Origin: Streptomyces lateritius
GTDB taxonomy: Bacteria; Actinomycetota; Actinomycetes; Streptomycetales; Streptomycetaceae
Direction of reading: 5' to 3'
DNA length: 64,000 nucleotides
Assembly: GCF_014649715.1 (NCBI RefSeq)
Contig: NZ_BMTO01000012.1
Span: 170,159 to 234,158, forward strand
Below, in pieces: positions 40,928-49,682 of the stretch. A program made the translations under genes and the position numbers. Below the pieces are notes generated by a model. It was not told the DNA's origin, searched no databases, and worked only from the letters and a program-made list of their open reading frames with translations. Positions within the stretch are counted from its first letter, which is position 1. Every line of letters starts with the position of its first letter.

Positions 40928-41905
40928 GTGGAGCAGGGCAGAGCGCGTGAGCGGGCGGCGCAGGAGCCGTATCCGCCGCTCGGCGACGCCGTACGGGTCC
41001 CGGAGCAGGCACGCGGCGGCCTGCCCGCCGCCCCTTCGGAGGCGCACGCGGCGAGGGCGCGTGGCGAACACACCCACAGCGAGCCTCCGGCACCGGGGCT
41101 CGCGCCGAGGTCCGCCGGCGAGGAGCCTGGGCGGGAACCCACCCCCGGGCCCGCCGGCGAGGCGCCCGCGCCGGGGCTCGGGGCCATGTCTGCCGGCTCG
41201 GCCGGGTCTGCCGGGTCGGCCGGCTCCGTCGGTTCTGTCGGTTCTGTCGGCGACGTGCCCGCGCCCGGGCTCGCGCCCCGGTCCGTGCAGCGCCACTCCG
41301 TGCGGGGCCAGATCCTCCAGGCCCTGCGCGCCGCGCTCGTCGGTGGCGAGCTCGTCCCCGGTGAGGTGTACTCCGCCCCGGTGCTCGCCGAGCGCTTCGG
41401 TGTCTCGGCGACCCCCGTGCGCGAGGCGATGCAGCAGCTGGCCACCGAGGGCGCCGTCGAGGTCGTGCCGAACCGCGGCTTCCGGGTCGCCGAACGCACC
41501 CCGCGCGAGCTGGCCGAGCTGGCCGAGGTCCGCGCGCTCATCGAGGTCCCGGTGATGCTGCGGCTCGCCCGTACCGTCCCGGCCGCTCGCTGGGCCGAAC
41601 TCCGGCCCCTCGCCGAGGCCACCGGCGCGGCCGCCGCCCGCGGCGACCGCGCGCGCTACGCGGAGGCCGACCGCGCGTTCCATCGCGCGGTCCTCTCGCT
41701 GGCCGGCAACGAACAGCTCCTCGCCGTCGCCGACGACCTGCACCGGCGCTCCCAGTGGCCGTTGACGGGCGCCCCGGCGACCCGTCACGCCGATCTCGTC
41801 GCGGACGCGGCGGAGCACACCGCTCTTCTCGACGCGCTCATCGCCCAGGACCTGAACGTCGTGCAGTCACTCGTACGGGAGCACTTCACCGGATCGGAAG
41901 GCTGA
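40928..41905 (+). CDS. GntR-family regulator (FCD type) with long disordered N-terminus
   Basis: A 325-aa regulator. Residues 1-115 are low complexity, with PAPGLAPRS-type motifs repeated and a GSAGSAGSAGSVGSVGSVG tract. The winged helix follows (VRGQILQALRAALVGGELVPG, SATPVREAMQQLATEGAVEV), then an FCD ligand domain (ELAEVRALIEVPVMLRLA, FHRAVLSLAGNEQLL, HTALLDALIAQD). The FCD is short. GTG 40928 was chosen because AGGAGG lies 6 bases before it; the frame is open to 40838. The iron box lies 104 bases upstream but closer to the divergent gene. Ligand and targets unknown. Confidence 0.85.
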   Translation: MEQGRARERAAQEPYPPLGDAVRVPEQARGGLPAAPSEAHAARARGEHTHSEPPAPGLAPRSAGEEPGREPTPGPAGEAPAPGLGAMSAGSAGSAGSAGSVGSVGSVGDVPAPGLAPRSVQRHSVRGQILQALRAALVGGELVPGEVYSAPVLAERFGVSATPVREAMQQLATEGAVEVVPNRGFRVAERTPRELAELAEVRALIEVPVMLRLARTVPAARWAELRPLAEATGAAAARGDRARYAEADRAFHRAVLSLAGNEQLLAVADDLHRRSQWPLTGAPATRHADLVADAAEHTALLDALIAQDLNVVQSLVREHFTGSEG

Positions 41906-41992
41906 CGACTAAGGTCGTTGCCCTCCGCCCGTTACCGTCCTCCTCCTCGTCTTTGCTCCCCCCGCCCGCACAGCGCGTCCGTGAGGTGTCCC

Positions 41993-42064
41993 ATGCCGTC
42001 CGTGACTCCGACCCCGGCGCGACAGGGGTCCCTCCGGCCGAAGGACGAGGGAGGGCGGCCGTGA
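41993..42064 (+). CDS. candidate uORF coupled to the P-loop/propeller gene
   Basis: A 23-codon frame starting MPSVTPTPARQG and ending DEGGRP. AGGTG lies 4 bases before the ATG, and the TGA stop overlaps the GTG start of the next gene as GTGA. Translational coupling is therefore likely if it is translated. It may be only a coupling leader; no known family. Confidence 0.4.
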   Translation: MPSVTPTPARQGSLRPKDEGGRP

Positions 42065-44205
42065 CCGGATCCGGATCCGTACGCGCAGAACGCCCCGCCG
42101 CCGGTACGGAAGCCCAGGCCGCGGCCCTGCTGGGCTGGCTCACCGACCCGGACGCGCCCCGCCTCTGCCTGGTCACGGGCGGACCCCGCACGGGCAAGTC
42201 CGCGCTGCTCGCCTGGTTCGCCGCGTACGGCGCGCGTTCGGGGGGCCGTTCCGGCGGACGCTTCGGCGCGCGGACCGGCGGCCGCTCCGGCCCGCGCCGC
42301 AAGCGCGCGGCACGGACCGCGGTCCCGCTGGCGGACCAGAGCGCGCTCGGCGCGGCCTGGACGATCGCCGACCGCCTCGGGGTCGTGGCGCGGACGCCCG
42401 GAGAGCTGATCCATGTGCTCGCCACCACCGAGACGCGCCGCGCGACGCTCCTCCTCCCGGACCTGCACGCCGCCGCCGAACCGGACGCCCTCGCCGAACT
42501 GTGCGCGGAACTCGCCGGTCTGGGCCGCATCCGCCTCGTCGTCGAAACCCGCACGGGAACGCCCTCGCACGCGCTCCTCACGACCTGCCGTGCCACGGTC
42601 GTGGACCTCGGCGGGGAGACGGAGGACGGCAGAGGGGGCGGGGGCCGAAAGACCGTCCGGGACTTCGGCGAGCCGGAGGAGCCCGAGGGCTCCGGGGAGA
42701 CCCGAAAGACCGTCGGAGGCGTCCGGGATCCGGGCGTGGCCCGAGAGGCCGGCCGAACCGGAGGGGCGGGGGAGGCCGGGACAGCCGGAGGCGCCGGGCA
42801 GACCGAAGGCGCATCTGGGGACTTTCGGGCGTCCGGGGATGCCGCCGAGGCTCCGGAGCCCCAGGCGGCGGGGGAGCCCGCGCAGCCGCGGGACCCCGGC
42901 GCACCCGGGCCGCGTGCGCGGACCGGAGCAGCACGGTCCCGACCGGGCGCGGAGGTATCCGGCGTGGAACCGTCCGACCCGGCCGGGCGGTCTCAAGCGG
43001 GCGCGGAGGTATCCGGCGTGGAACCGTCCGACCCGGCCGGGCGGTCCGAACCACCCGCCGAGGCCCGCTCGTCGGACCGGTTCGACAACCTCGGGCGGTC
43101 CCAACCGCTCGCCCACGCAACAGGGTTGGGCCGGTCCGACCCTGACAGGCGGTCCCGACCGCACGCCGGCACCCCCGCGTTGGACCCCGCCGACCCCGTT
43201 TCCGTCTGCCGGGCGGATCCGCGGCGGGTGACGACCGCCTACGTGGCGGACGCCGAAAACGATCACGGTGGGCTGCGTGCCGCTTGGCTGCGCGCCGGCC
43301 AGTCCCTCTCACGCGACCAGGACCCCGCCACGCGGGCCCTGGTCCTGCGCGCCGCGCTGGGGGACGGTGCCGACCCCCGGCTTCGGCCCGCCCTGGAGGA
43401 GCTGGCCGCCGGCGAGCCGTGGCGGGTGCGGTGGTCACGGGTGCGTGGCGACCTGACCCCGCCCTGGCCCGGCCCGGTCACCGCCCTCGCCGCGATCGGC
43501 GACCGGCTGCTCGTGGCCGGCCCGAACGGGACCGTACGGCCGCTCGACCCGGCCGACGCGACCCCCGCCGGGGAGCCGCTCACGAGCCCGGCGGGTCGGG
43601 TCGAGGCGCTGGCGCCCACGCCGGACGGCAGCGTCCTGCTCCTGGACGAGCGGGGCCGGCTGCACACCGTCCGCGGACCCGCGCCGCGCCCGCCCTACCT
43701 GGATCGGCTCACCGCCGCCGTCACGGCGACCCTCACCCGGCACCCTGGTACGGCACTCGCGGCGATCAGCGGTTCCGTGGTCGTGGGGGACCGGCTCGGG
43801 TCGGTGCACGCCTTCGGTCTGACCGGCATCCACCAGGCCGCGCCGCACAGCGGGCGGGTCACGGCGGTGACCGCCGTCGAGACGCCCGCGCCCTTCCTCT
43901 GCAGCGGCGGGCTCGACGGCACGGTCCGCCGGTGGGTCCCGGGCCAGGACCCGCACCCCGAGCCGATCGCCGAACGCCGCACGCCCGTGGTGGCGTTGGC
44001 CGCCTCGCCGACCTCCCAGGGCCCGGCCCTGGCGATCGCGTGGGCGGACGGCCTGGTCGAACTCCGCCTGCTCGAAGCGGAGGACCGGCTGTTCTTCCGC
44101 CCCGGCCCGCCCGTCCGCGCGGTGACGCTGAGCGAGGACGGAGGCGTCGTCGTAGGCATGGACGAGGCGCTGATCCGCTTGGACAGGGCGCCGCACGAAG
44201 CGTGA
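42061..44205 (+). CDS. P-loop ATP-binding protein with C-terminal beta-propeller
   Basis: A 714-aa protein. Residues 20-190 are a P-loop NTPase-like domain with Walker A GGPRTGKSA at 40-48 and a Walker-B-like strand TLLLPDLHA; residues 190-410 are a disordered insert rich in G, E, R, A and P, coded partly by tandem repeats; residues 470-714 are WD40-like blades (LLVAGPNGTVRPLDP, VLLLDERGRLHTV, VVVGDRLGSVHAF, LCSGGLDGTVRRWVP). Combinations like this occur in Streptomyces signalling proteins; function unknown. GTG 42061 has GGAGG 7 bases upstream and overlaps the uORF stop. Confidence 0.75.
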   Translation: MTGSGSVRAERPAAGTEAQAAALLGWLTDPDAPRLCLVTGGPRTGKSALLAWFAAYGARSGGRSGGRFGARTGGRSGPRRKRAARTAVPLADQSALGAAWTIADRLGVVARTPGELIHVLATTETRRATLLLPDLHAAAEPDALAELCAELAGLGRIRLVVETRTGTPSHALLTTCRATVVDLGGETEDGRGGGGRKTVRDFGEPEEPEGSGETRKTVGGVRDPGVAREAGRTGGAGEAGTAGGAGQTEGASGDFRASGDAAEAPEPQAAGEPAQPRDPGAPGPRARTGAARSRPGAEVSGVEPSDPAGRSQAGAEVSGVEPSDPAGRSEPPAEARSSDRFDNLGRSQPLAHATGLGRSDPDRRSRPHAGTPALDPADPVSVCRADPRRVTTAYVADAENDHGGLRAAWLRAGQSLSRDQDPATRALVLRAALGDGADPRLRPALEELAAGEPWRVRWSRVRGDLTPPWPGPVTALAAIGDRLLVAGPNGTVRPLDPADATPAGEPLTSPAGRVEALAPTPDGSVLLLDERGRLHTVRGPAPRPPYLDRLTAAVTATLTRHPGTALAAISGSVVVGDRLGSVHAFGLTGIHQAAPHSGRVTAVTAVETPAPFLCSGGLDGTVRRWVPGQDPHPEPIAERRTPVVALAASPTSQGPALAIAWADGLVELRLLEAEDRLFFRPGPPVRAVTLSEDGGVVVGMDEALIRLDRAPHEA
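42944..43046 (+). repeat. 49-bp exact direct repeat within the linker
   Basis: The 49 bases at 42944-42992 recur exactly at 42998-43046, 54 bp apart, encoding GAEVSGVEPSDPAGRS twice in the disordered linker. The exact identity at DNA level points to recent duplication. Confidence 0.85.
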
Positions 44206-44233
44206 CGCCCTGTCATGACAGCTGATCGACCGG

Positions 44234-45037
44234 TCAGGCGGCCGTCTGAGGCGCCAGCTGCGCCGCGAGCCAGGTCGGAACCCCGCCCAGGAGTCGGAAG
44301 AGGCGCGCCGCCTCCGCCCGCAGGCGCCCCGCCTCCGGCTCCGTCTCCGTATCGGCGAGAGCGGTCAGTGCCGGAGCCGTACCCACCAGGTAGCCGAGCT
44401 CCTCACGGATCCGCAGGGACTCCGCGAAGCCGTGCCGGGCCTCCGCCAACTCACCCTCACGCAGGGCGAGTCCGGCGAGATGCCGCCAGGTGGAGGAGAG
44501 CAGCAGAGAGTCCCCCTGGGCCGTCGCTCCCGCGTGGGCGCGGCGGTAGGCGGCACGGGCCGCCTGCGGGGAGTCGCCGAGGTTCTGGGCGACCAGGCCG
44601 CGCCGGTAGTCGAGCAGCGGGCGCCCCTCGGCCGACGGGCCGATCAGCGCCGCCGCCCGGCCGAGCGCGGCCGTCGCCTCGTCCGCCCGGTCGCGTACGC
44701 CGAGCAGTGTCGACGCGTAGGCGAGGTAGCCGCGTTCGCACGCCGCCGCCCCGCGCTCCTCGTCGCTCTGCGCGACCGCCTCGGCCGCCCGGAGCGCCTC
44801 CTCCGCCTCCGCCCAGCCCTGTTCGGTGTACAGACAGCGCTCGATCAGCAGCGCCGCCCGCTCCAGCGCCGCCGCCGGCTCGGTCGCGCGGGGCAGGAGC
44901 AGCGCCGCCGCGTCCGTCCAGCAGCCTCGTGAGCGCAGCCGCCATATGGCGGTCTCCATGGGGGTCTCCTTGCCGTAGGCAAGGGACGGATCGTCGCCAC
45001 CCGTTGTTTCGGAACCAGACATGGCGGTGTCCGCCAC
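44234..45037 (-). CDS. tetratricopeptide-repeat protein
   Basis: A 267-aa helical protein with TPR-like pairs (ALERAALLIERCLYTEQGWAEAEEAL region, ACERGYLAYASTLLG, YRRGLVAQNLGDSPQAARAAY, LAGLALREGELAEARHGFAESL). Likely a scaffold or regulator of unknown partner. GTG 45037 has GGAGGG 4 bases upstream; an ATG 15 bases later (MSGSET) is an alternative. It is on the minus strand, after the propeller gene. Confidence 0.75.
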   Translation of the reverse strand: MADTAMSGSETTGGDDPSLAYGKETPMETAIWRLRSRGCWTDAAALLLPRATEPAAALERAALLIERCLYTEQGWAEAEEALRAAEAVAQSDEERGAAACERGYLAYASTLLGVRDRADEATAALGRAAALIGPSAEGRPLLDYRRGLVAQNLGDSPQAARAAYRRAHAGATAQGDSLLLSSTWRHLAGLALREGELAEARHGFAESLRIREELGYLVGTAPALTALADTETEPEAGRLRAEAARLFRLLGGVPTWLAAQLAPQTAA

Positions 45038-45181
45038 ATTGCCCTCCCCGAGCGCGCCATCGAGCTGTTGAGTCAGGCTCGCATCTCAGCACGAAGGGGT
45101 GGGCCGGGCCAAGAGGTCAGGTGAATCATTTCACAAGTGCCGGGTGTTCATCCGGTATACGGACACGGTGACTGGTGCCGC

Positions 45182-46426
45182 TCAGCGGCCGACCCGGTCG
45201 GCCTGCGCTCCGTCGCCCGGCGCGACCAGGGCGAGATGTCCGCCGTCGTCCAGAGGTGTCGGCATCTTCAGGACGGTCAGGGCGCGCTCTCCCTCGAAGA
45301 GATGAATCTCGCCGTGACCGCCTCGGGTGACGGCGGTGTACGCGGCGCCCGGCGAAGCCGCGATCGCGCGCCGCTGGACGCCGTCCCAGGGGGTGCCGCC
45401 GGGGCGCGGAGCGCCGTCCATCGGGGGCAGGGGCAGGCGGGCGGTGACCCGGGGTCGGAGCGCCGAGGGGTCGAGCAGGACCAGTTCGTCGCCGTCCGGG
45501 TGGACCCGTGCGTACGCGATGTGGGAGGCGGCGACCGCGAGCCGGAAGACGAGCCCGGGGCCGAGCGGGACGCGGCCGGTCAGGCCGGAGCCGAGGTGGT
45601 GGAACCAGGCGTCGTTGGTCCACTCCGGCCACCGCCCGGGGTCCGCGGGTCCGCCGCGCACGCAGGACCAGAGGGTGCGGCGGACCGGGTCGAGGCGCAG
45701 GTAGTAGCCCCGGCCGGGCCCCGCCCAGCCGAGCGGTTCCTCGGCGGCGAGCCGGGTCCCCTCGCGCCGGGCGCGGTGGACGCCGGAGCCCGCGGCCGCG
45801 AACAGCCGCCCGCTCTCGGGGTCGTAGGCGTCGCCGTGCCCGTCGTCGTCGGGGAGGGGCAGCTCGTGGGCGGGCGCGGCGGGCGGGCAGGAGGGCGCCG
45901 CGCCGAGCAGCGCGGCCCACGGGTAGGCGGTGAGGGTGCCGGGCTCGCGGTGGCGCAGGACGACGAGGGGGTCGGTGCCCTCGTGGCTGTCCCCCTCCCC
46001 GACCAGCGTGACGCCGGGCTCGCCGGTCCGGGTGCGGACCCGCGCCGCGAGCGGGCGGCGGCCGGGGCGCAGTTCGACCACGGTCAGGAGGTCGCTCCAG
46101 GGCTCCTCGTTGCGGCCGAGGCCGGTCGTCACGGCGAGGCGCCGCCCGCTGGCGTCGGCGGCGAGGTGCTCGGCGGGGGTGGCGACGGGGACGGTCGTCT
46201 CGGTCAAGGGCCGGCCGGCCTCCGGGCCGTAGGGGTCGAGCACGACCAGCTCGCCCGCCAGTTCGTCGACGAAGGCGCTACGGCCGCCGGGGAGCGCCAG
46301 GAATCCGGCGTGCTCGGCGAGGTGCCGGCCCTCCACGACCGCGATCGTCCGGCCGCTGGGCAGGTCCAACACGGTTATTCCTCCCGCGACTTGGTCGGCG
46401 ACGAGAAGGCGGGGCGGCAGGGGCAT
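45182..46426 (-). CDS. beta-propeller (YVTN-like) protein divergent from the metal importer
   Basis: A 414-aa protein made of propeller blades (LLVADQVAGGITVLDLPSGR, ELVVLDPYGPEAGR, LAVTTGLGRNEEP, LVFRLAVAASHIAYARV). No signal peptide or membrane segment was seen, so it is probably cytoplasmic. Histidine/aspartate-rich loops occur (EGDSHEGTDP, PLPDDDGHGDAYDP) and could bind a metal. AztD-type zinc chaperones of other bacteria are propellers beside zinc ABC importers; similarity here is only of architecture. It diverges from the FecB-like gene with a Zur-type box between, 40 bases from its ATG, so it is likely part of the same zinc-responsive unit. I do not recognise its family. Confidence 0.7.
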   Translation of the reverse strand: MPLPPRLLVADQVAGGITVLDLPSGRTIAVVEGRHLAEHAGFLALPGGRSAFVDELAGELVVLDPYGPEAGRPLTETTVPVATPAEHLAADASGRRLAVTTGLGRNEEPWSDLLTVVELRPGRRPLAARVRTRTGEPGVTLVGEGDSHEGTDPLVVLRHREPGTLTAYPWAALLGAAPSCPPAAPAHELPLPDDDGHGDAYDPESGRLFAAAGSGVHRARREGTRLAAEEPLGWAGPGRGYYLRLDPVRRTLWSCVRGGPADPGRWPEWTNDAWFHHLGSGLTGRVPLGPGLVFRLAVAASHIAYARVHPDGDELVLLDPSALRPRVTARLPLPPMDGAPRPGGTPWDGVQRRAIAASPGAAYTAVTRGGHGEIHLFEGERALTVLKMPTPLDDGGHLALVAPGDGAQADRVGR

Positions 46427-46465
46427 GGCGGTCTCCTGGAGGTTGGGCGCGAGTCAGGGCCTTAT

Positions 46466-46480
46466 TGAGAATGATTATCA
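46466..46480. promoter_or_regulatory. Zur-type box in the propeller/importer divergent region
   Basis: TGAGAATGATTATCA is a 7-1-7 inverted repeat with one mismatch and fits the TGAnAATGATTnTCA form of Streptomyces Zur operators. It lies 40 bases from the propeller ATG and 88 bases from the importer ATG, placed to repress both. Confidence 0.7.
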
Positions 46481-46568
46481 TGTGTCACTCTGTGGGGGTG
46501 CGGGACGGTCCGGGGCGCCCGCCGCGCCCGCCTGCCATCACCCCGGACGGAACGGAACTGAGGGACAC

Positions 46569-47567
46569 ATGTCGCGCAGGATGCTCATGCTGAGAAAGGC
46601 GCGCCGCTGGACGGCCGCGGCGGTCCTGGGAAGCGTGCTCGTCGGCTGCGGAACGACCGCCGACGGCAAGGGTGAGGAGAAGGGGGGCGCGGGCGGCGGC
46701 TCGGCGACCGACCTGACCGTCCGGCCCATCGCCGCCGCACGGACGGTCACCGACGCGAAGGGTGTCACCGTCGAGACCACCGCCCCGCCGAAGCGGATCG
46801 TCTGCCTCGTCGCCCTCTGCGACGACATGCTGGCCGAACTCGGCATGACCCCGGTCGCCACCAACTCCGCGCTGCTCTCCCACGAGAAGTTCCTCGGCAA
46901 GGAGAAGGCGACGAAGATACCCGTCGTCCCCGGAGGCTTTCTCAGCCCCGAGACCGAGGCGATCCTCTCGTACCGTCCAGACCTGGTGATCGGCCTGGAG
47001 GACACCCACGGCAAGCTCGCCCCCGCGCTCGAGGGAGCCACCGTCTTCTGGCCCGTCCAGCCGGGCGACTGGCAGGACAGCGTGGGCTATCTGCGCGACC
47101 TCGCCGCCCTCACCGGTCGTACCCAGCAGGGCGAGGCGGCCGAGAAGACCTTCCGCGCCAAGCTCGCCGCGGCCGAGAAGTCGCGCAGTGACAAGACCGC
47201 ACTGATCATCTTCGGCAGCGACGAGAACTTCGGTGTCGCGACGCCCGGCAACGACGTCACCGCCGGACTCATGCCCAAGATCGCCGACTATCCCTGGAAG
47301 AGCCGGGGTGTCGAGGGCACGTACAGCATGGAGGAGATCCTCGCCCGCGACGTCGACGTCCTCTTCGTCGAGACACTCTCCTTCGGCGGCCCCGCCGCCC
47401 CCGGCGACCGGCTCTCCGACAAACTCGCCAGGAACCCGCTCTGGTCGAAGATCCCGGCCGTCAAGAACGGCAGGGTCCACGAGGTCGACGCCGAGGTCTG
47501 GGCCAAGGGGCGCGGCACCCGCTCCCTGGGCATCGTCCTCGACGAGGCGGCGGCCGCGCTGCGGTGA
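46569..47567 (+). CDS. metal-chelate ABC transporter substrate-binding lipoprotein (FecB/BtuF fold)
   Basis: A 332-aa lipoprotein: the signal ends WTAAAVLGSVLVGCGTT, lipobox LVGC. After a glycine/glutamate-rich tether comes a Peripla_BP_2 domain (RTVTDAKGVTVETTAPPKRIVC, LSYRPDLVIGLEDTHGKL, EEILARDVDVLFVETLSF). This class binds siderophores, heme, cobalamin or other metal complexes, not free zinc (ZnuA class). GAGGGAC precedes ATG 46569. The stop overlaps the first permease (GTGA). A Zur-type box precedes it, suggesting a zinc chelate as ligand. Confidence 0.88.
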   Translation: MSRRMLMLRKARRWTAAAVLGSVLVGCGTTADGKGEEKGGAGGGSATDLTVRPIAAARTVTDAKGVTVETTAPPKRIVCLVALCDDMLAELGMTPVATNSALLSHEKFLGKEKATKIPVVPGGFLSPETEAILSYRPDLVIGLEDTHGKLAPALEGATVFWPVQPGDWQDSVGYLRDLAALTGRTQQGEAAEKTFRAKLAAAEKSRSDKTALIIFGSDENFGVATPGNDVTAGLMPKIADYPWKSRGVEGTYSMEEILARDVDVLFVETLSFGGPAAPGDRLSDKLARNPLWSKIPAVKNGRVHEVDAEVWAKGRGTRSLGIVLDEAAAALR

Positions 47568-48520
47568 GCGCCTCATCCGTACGTCAACTCTGCCTCTGCG
47601 CTCTCGTGTTGGCGGGCGCCGCGGCCAGCGCGCTCTGCCTGCCGCTCCTGGGCGACTTCGGCGACGCCGGCACGGCGGGGGTGATCCTCACCGAACTTCG
47701 CCTGCCCAGGCTGGTTCTGGCGCTCGTCGCCGGCGCCTGCCTGGGCGCCGCCGGCCTCGTCCTCCAGGAAGCACTGCGCAACCCCCTCGCCGTACCGGAG
47801 ATGCTCGGCGTCTCGGGCGGCGCGGCGCTCGGCGTCGCGGCGCCGCTCGTCCTGGCCCTGCCCGTGCCGCTCGCCGTGCAGCCTCTGCTCGCGCTGGCGG
47901 GAGCGGCGACCGGAGGTCTCCTCACCCTGCTCGCCGCCGGGTTCGGCCGGAGTCCCGGCGCCGTCCTGCTGACCGGCGCGGCCGTCGCGGCGGCGCTCCA
48001 GGCCGCACTGCTCGTCCTGATGGTCCTCGCCGACCAGCTCGACCTGCAGATCGTCTACCGCTACCTCCTGGGCAGCCTCTCCGCCCGGACCTGGGACGAC
48101 GTCACCGGACTCTGGCCGTGGCTCGTCGTGGGGCTGCCCGCACTGGTGCTCTGCGCACCCGTCCTCGGTGTGCTCCGGCTCGGCGACGAGGACGCCCGCG
48201 CCCTCGGCGTACGGGTGCGGCGCGCCCGTCTCGCGGCGCTGGGTCTCGCCGTCCTGCTGATCGCCCCGGTGGTCGCCGTCTGCGGCCCCGTCGCCTGGGT
48301 CGGCTTCCTCGCCCCGCACCTCGCCCGCCGACTGCGGCCGGACGCCGACGCGGTGACCTGGCTGCCCTGGTCGGCCGCGCTCGGCGCACTGATCGTGATC
48401 TGCGCCGACCAGCCGGCCCGCCTCGCCCTCGCCCCGATCGAAACGCCGGTCGGCGCCTGGACGGCCCTGCTCGGTGTCCCGGCCGGCGTCGCGCTCCTGC
48501 GGACGGGGGCGCGGCGATGA
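47564..48520 (+). CDS. FecCD-family ABC permease 1
   Basis: A 318-aa permease of the BtuC/FecCD family with about nine membrane segments. The conserved LRLPRLVLALVAGACLGAAGL and LQEALRNPLAVPEMLGVSGGAALG blocks are present near the N-terminus, and GPVAWVGFLAPHLARRL near residue 245, the family loop before the ATPase-coupling helix. The GTG start overlaps the lipoprotein stop; the stop overlaps the second permease by ATGA. The two permeases probably form a heterodimer. Confidence 0.9.
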   Translation: MSASSVRQLCLCALVLAGAAASALCLPLLGDFGDAGTAGVILTELRLPRLVLALVAGACLGAAGLVLQEALRNPLAVPEMLGVSGGAALGVAAPLVLALPVPLAVQPLLALAGAATGGLLTLLAAGFGRSPGAVLLTGAAVAAALQAALLVLMVLADQLDLQIVYRYLLGSLSARTWDDVTGLWPWLVVGLPALVLCAPVLGVLRLGDEDARALGVRVRRARLAALGLAVLLIAPVVAVCGPVAWVGFLAPHLARRLRPDADAVTWLPWSAALGALIVICADQPARLALAPIETPVGAWTALLGVPAGVALLRTGARR

Positions 48521-49680
48521 AAGGCGTACGTGAGGCCCGGGGGATGCGTGAAGCCCAGGGGACGCGTGAGAACAAGGAGCCGTGGGAGAACAAGCGGCCG
48601 CGTGCGGAGAAGGGGCTTGACCGGGGCGCGGCGGCTCCTGTCACCGTGTCCCGGCCGGCGGCGCGCCGGTGGGTGCGGGTCGCCCTGCCGGTGGCGCTCC
48701 TCGCGGCGCTGGTCGGCGTCGCCGTGGCGGGGCTCGTGGCCGGACGCACTGTCGGGGTGGGCGGGGTGGTCGACGTGCTCCGGGGTGGCGGCGATCCCCT
48801 CGCTCGGCACGTCGTGCTCCAACTCCGGCTCCCCCGAACGCTGGTGGCGCTGACCGCCGGTGCCTGCCTGGGCCTGGCCGGGCTGGTCCTCCAGTCAGCG
48901 CTGCGCAACCCGCTGGCCGGACCGGAGGTCACCGGTGTCACGCCCGGCGCCGTCCTCGGCGCGGTGGCCGCTACCGGGCTCGGCCTCGCGGGCTGGGAGT
49001 CACCGGTCGCCGTGGTCGTGGCGGCGTGCGCCGGCGGTGTCACCGGGGCCGGGCTGCTCTGGCTGCTCGCGGGCAAGGACCGGGGCGACCCGGCGCAGAC
49101 CGCCGTCCACGGAGTTCTGGTCTCGGCCGTGCTGTCCGGGCTCACCGCGATGGTCCTGCTCGTCGCCCCCGGTGAACTGGGCAGCGTCGTGCAGTGGTTG
49201 GTCGGCTCCACCGAGGGGCGCGTGTGGGGTCACTGGGAGCTGCTCTGGCCCTGGGCGGCGGTCTGGGCCGTCACCGCCTGCGCGCTCGCGGCCCCGCTGA
49301 CGCTGCTCCGGTGCGGCGACGAACAGGCCGCGGCGGCCGGCCTGCACACCGGTCGCGCCCGCCTCGGGGCGCTCGCCTGCGCGGTCGCCCTGACCGCCGG
49401 GGCGGTCTCGGTGGTCGGAGCCCTCGGATTCGTGGGCCTGCTGGTGCCGCACCTGGCCCTCGCCCTCTTCGGGGCGGACCTGCGCCGGGCGCTGCCGGGC
49501 GCCGCCCTGCTGGGGGCGCTGGTGGTGGGCGGCGCGGACGCCGGGGCCCAGTGGCTCTCGCGCGTCCTCGCGGATGCCCTGGAGATGGACCGGCTGAGCA
49601 TCCCGGCGGGCGCGCTCACGACCTGCGTGGGCGCGGTCCTGCTGCTGATCGTGGCCCGGCGCGGAACGGAGGAGAGTTGA
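48517..49680 (+). CDS. FecCD-family ABC permease 2
   Basis: A 387-aa permease. About 45 charged N-terminal residues (REARGMREAQGTRENKEPW in part) contain a degenerate repeat and precede the FecCD core: LRLPRTLVALTAGACLGLAG, LQSALRNPLAGPEVTGVTPG, and GALGFVGLLVPHLALALFG. Paired with permease 1. ATG 48517 overlaps the previous stop by ATGA; 2 bases separate it from the ATPase start. Confidence 0.9.
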   Translation: MKGVREARGMREAQGTRENKEPWENKRPRAEKGLDRGAAAPVTVSRPAARRWVRVALPVALLAALVGVAVAGLVAGRTVGVGGVVDVLRGGGDPLARHVVLQLRLPRTLVALTAGACLGLAGLVLQSALRNPLAGPEVTGVTPGAVLGAVAATGLGLAGWESPVAVVVAACAGGVTGAGLLWLLAGKDRGDPAQTAVHGVLVSAVLSGLTAMVLLVAPGELGSVVQWLVGSTEGRVWGHWELLWPWAAVWAVTACALAAPLTLLRCGDEQAAAAGLHTGRARLGALACAVALTAGAVSVVGALGFVGLLVPHLALALFGADLRRALPGAALLGALVVGGADAGAQWLSRVLADALEMDRLSIPAGALTTCVGAVLLLIVARRGTEES

Positions 49681-49682
49681 CG

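Noticed and set aside
42501..43145. Alternative frames in the GC-rich linker of the P-loop/propeller gene
   Set aside because: Arg/Pro/Gly shadows of the repeat region; only the frame running from the P-loop to the propeller has domain signals.
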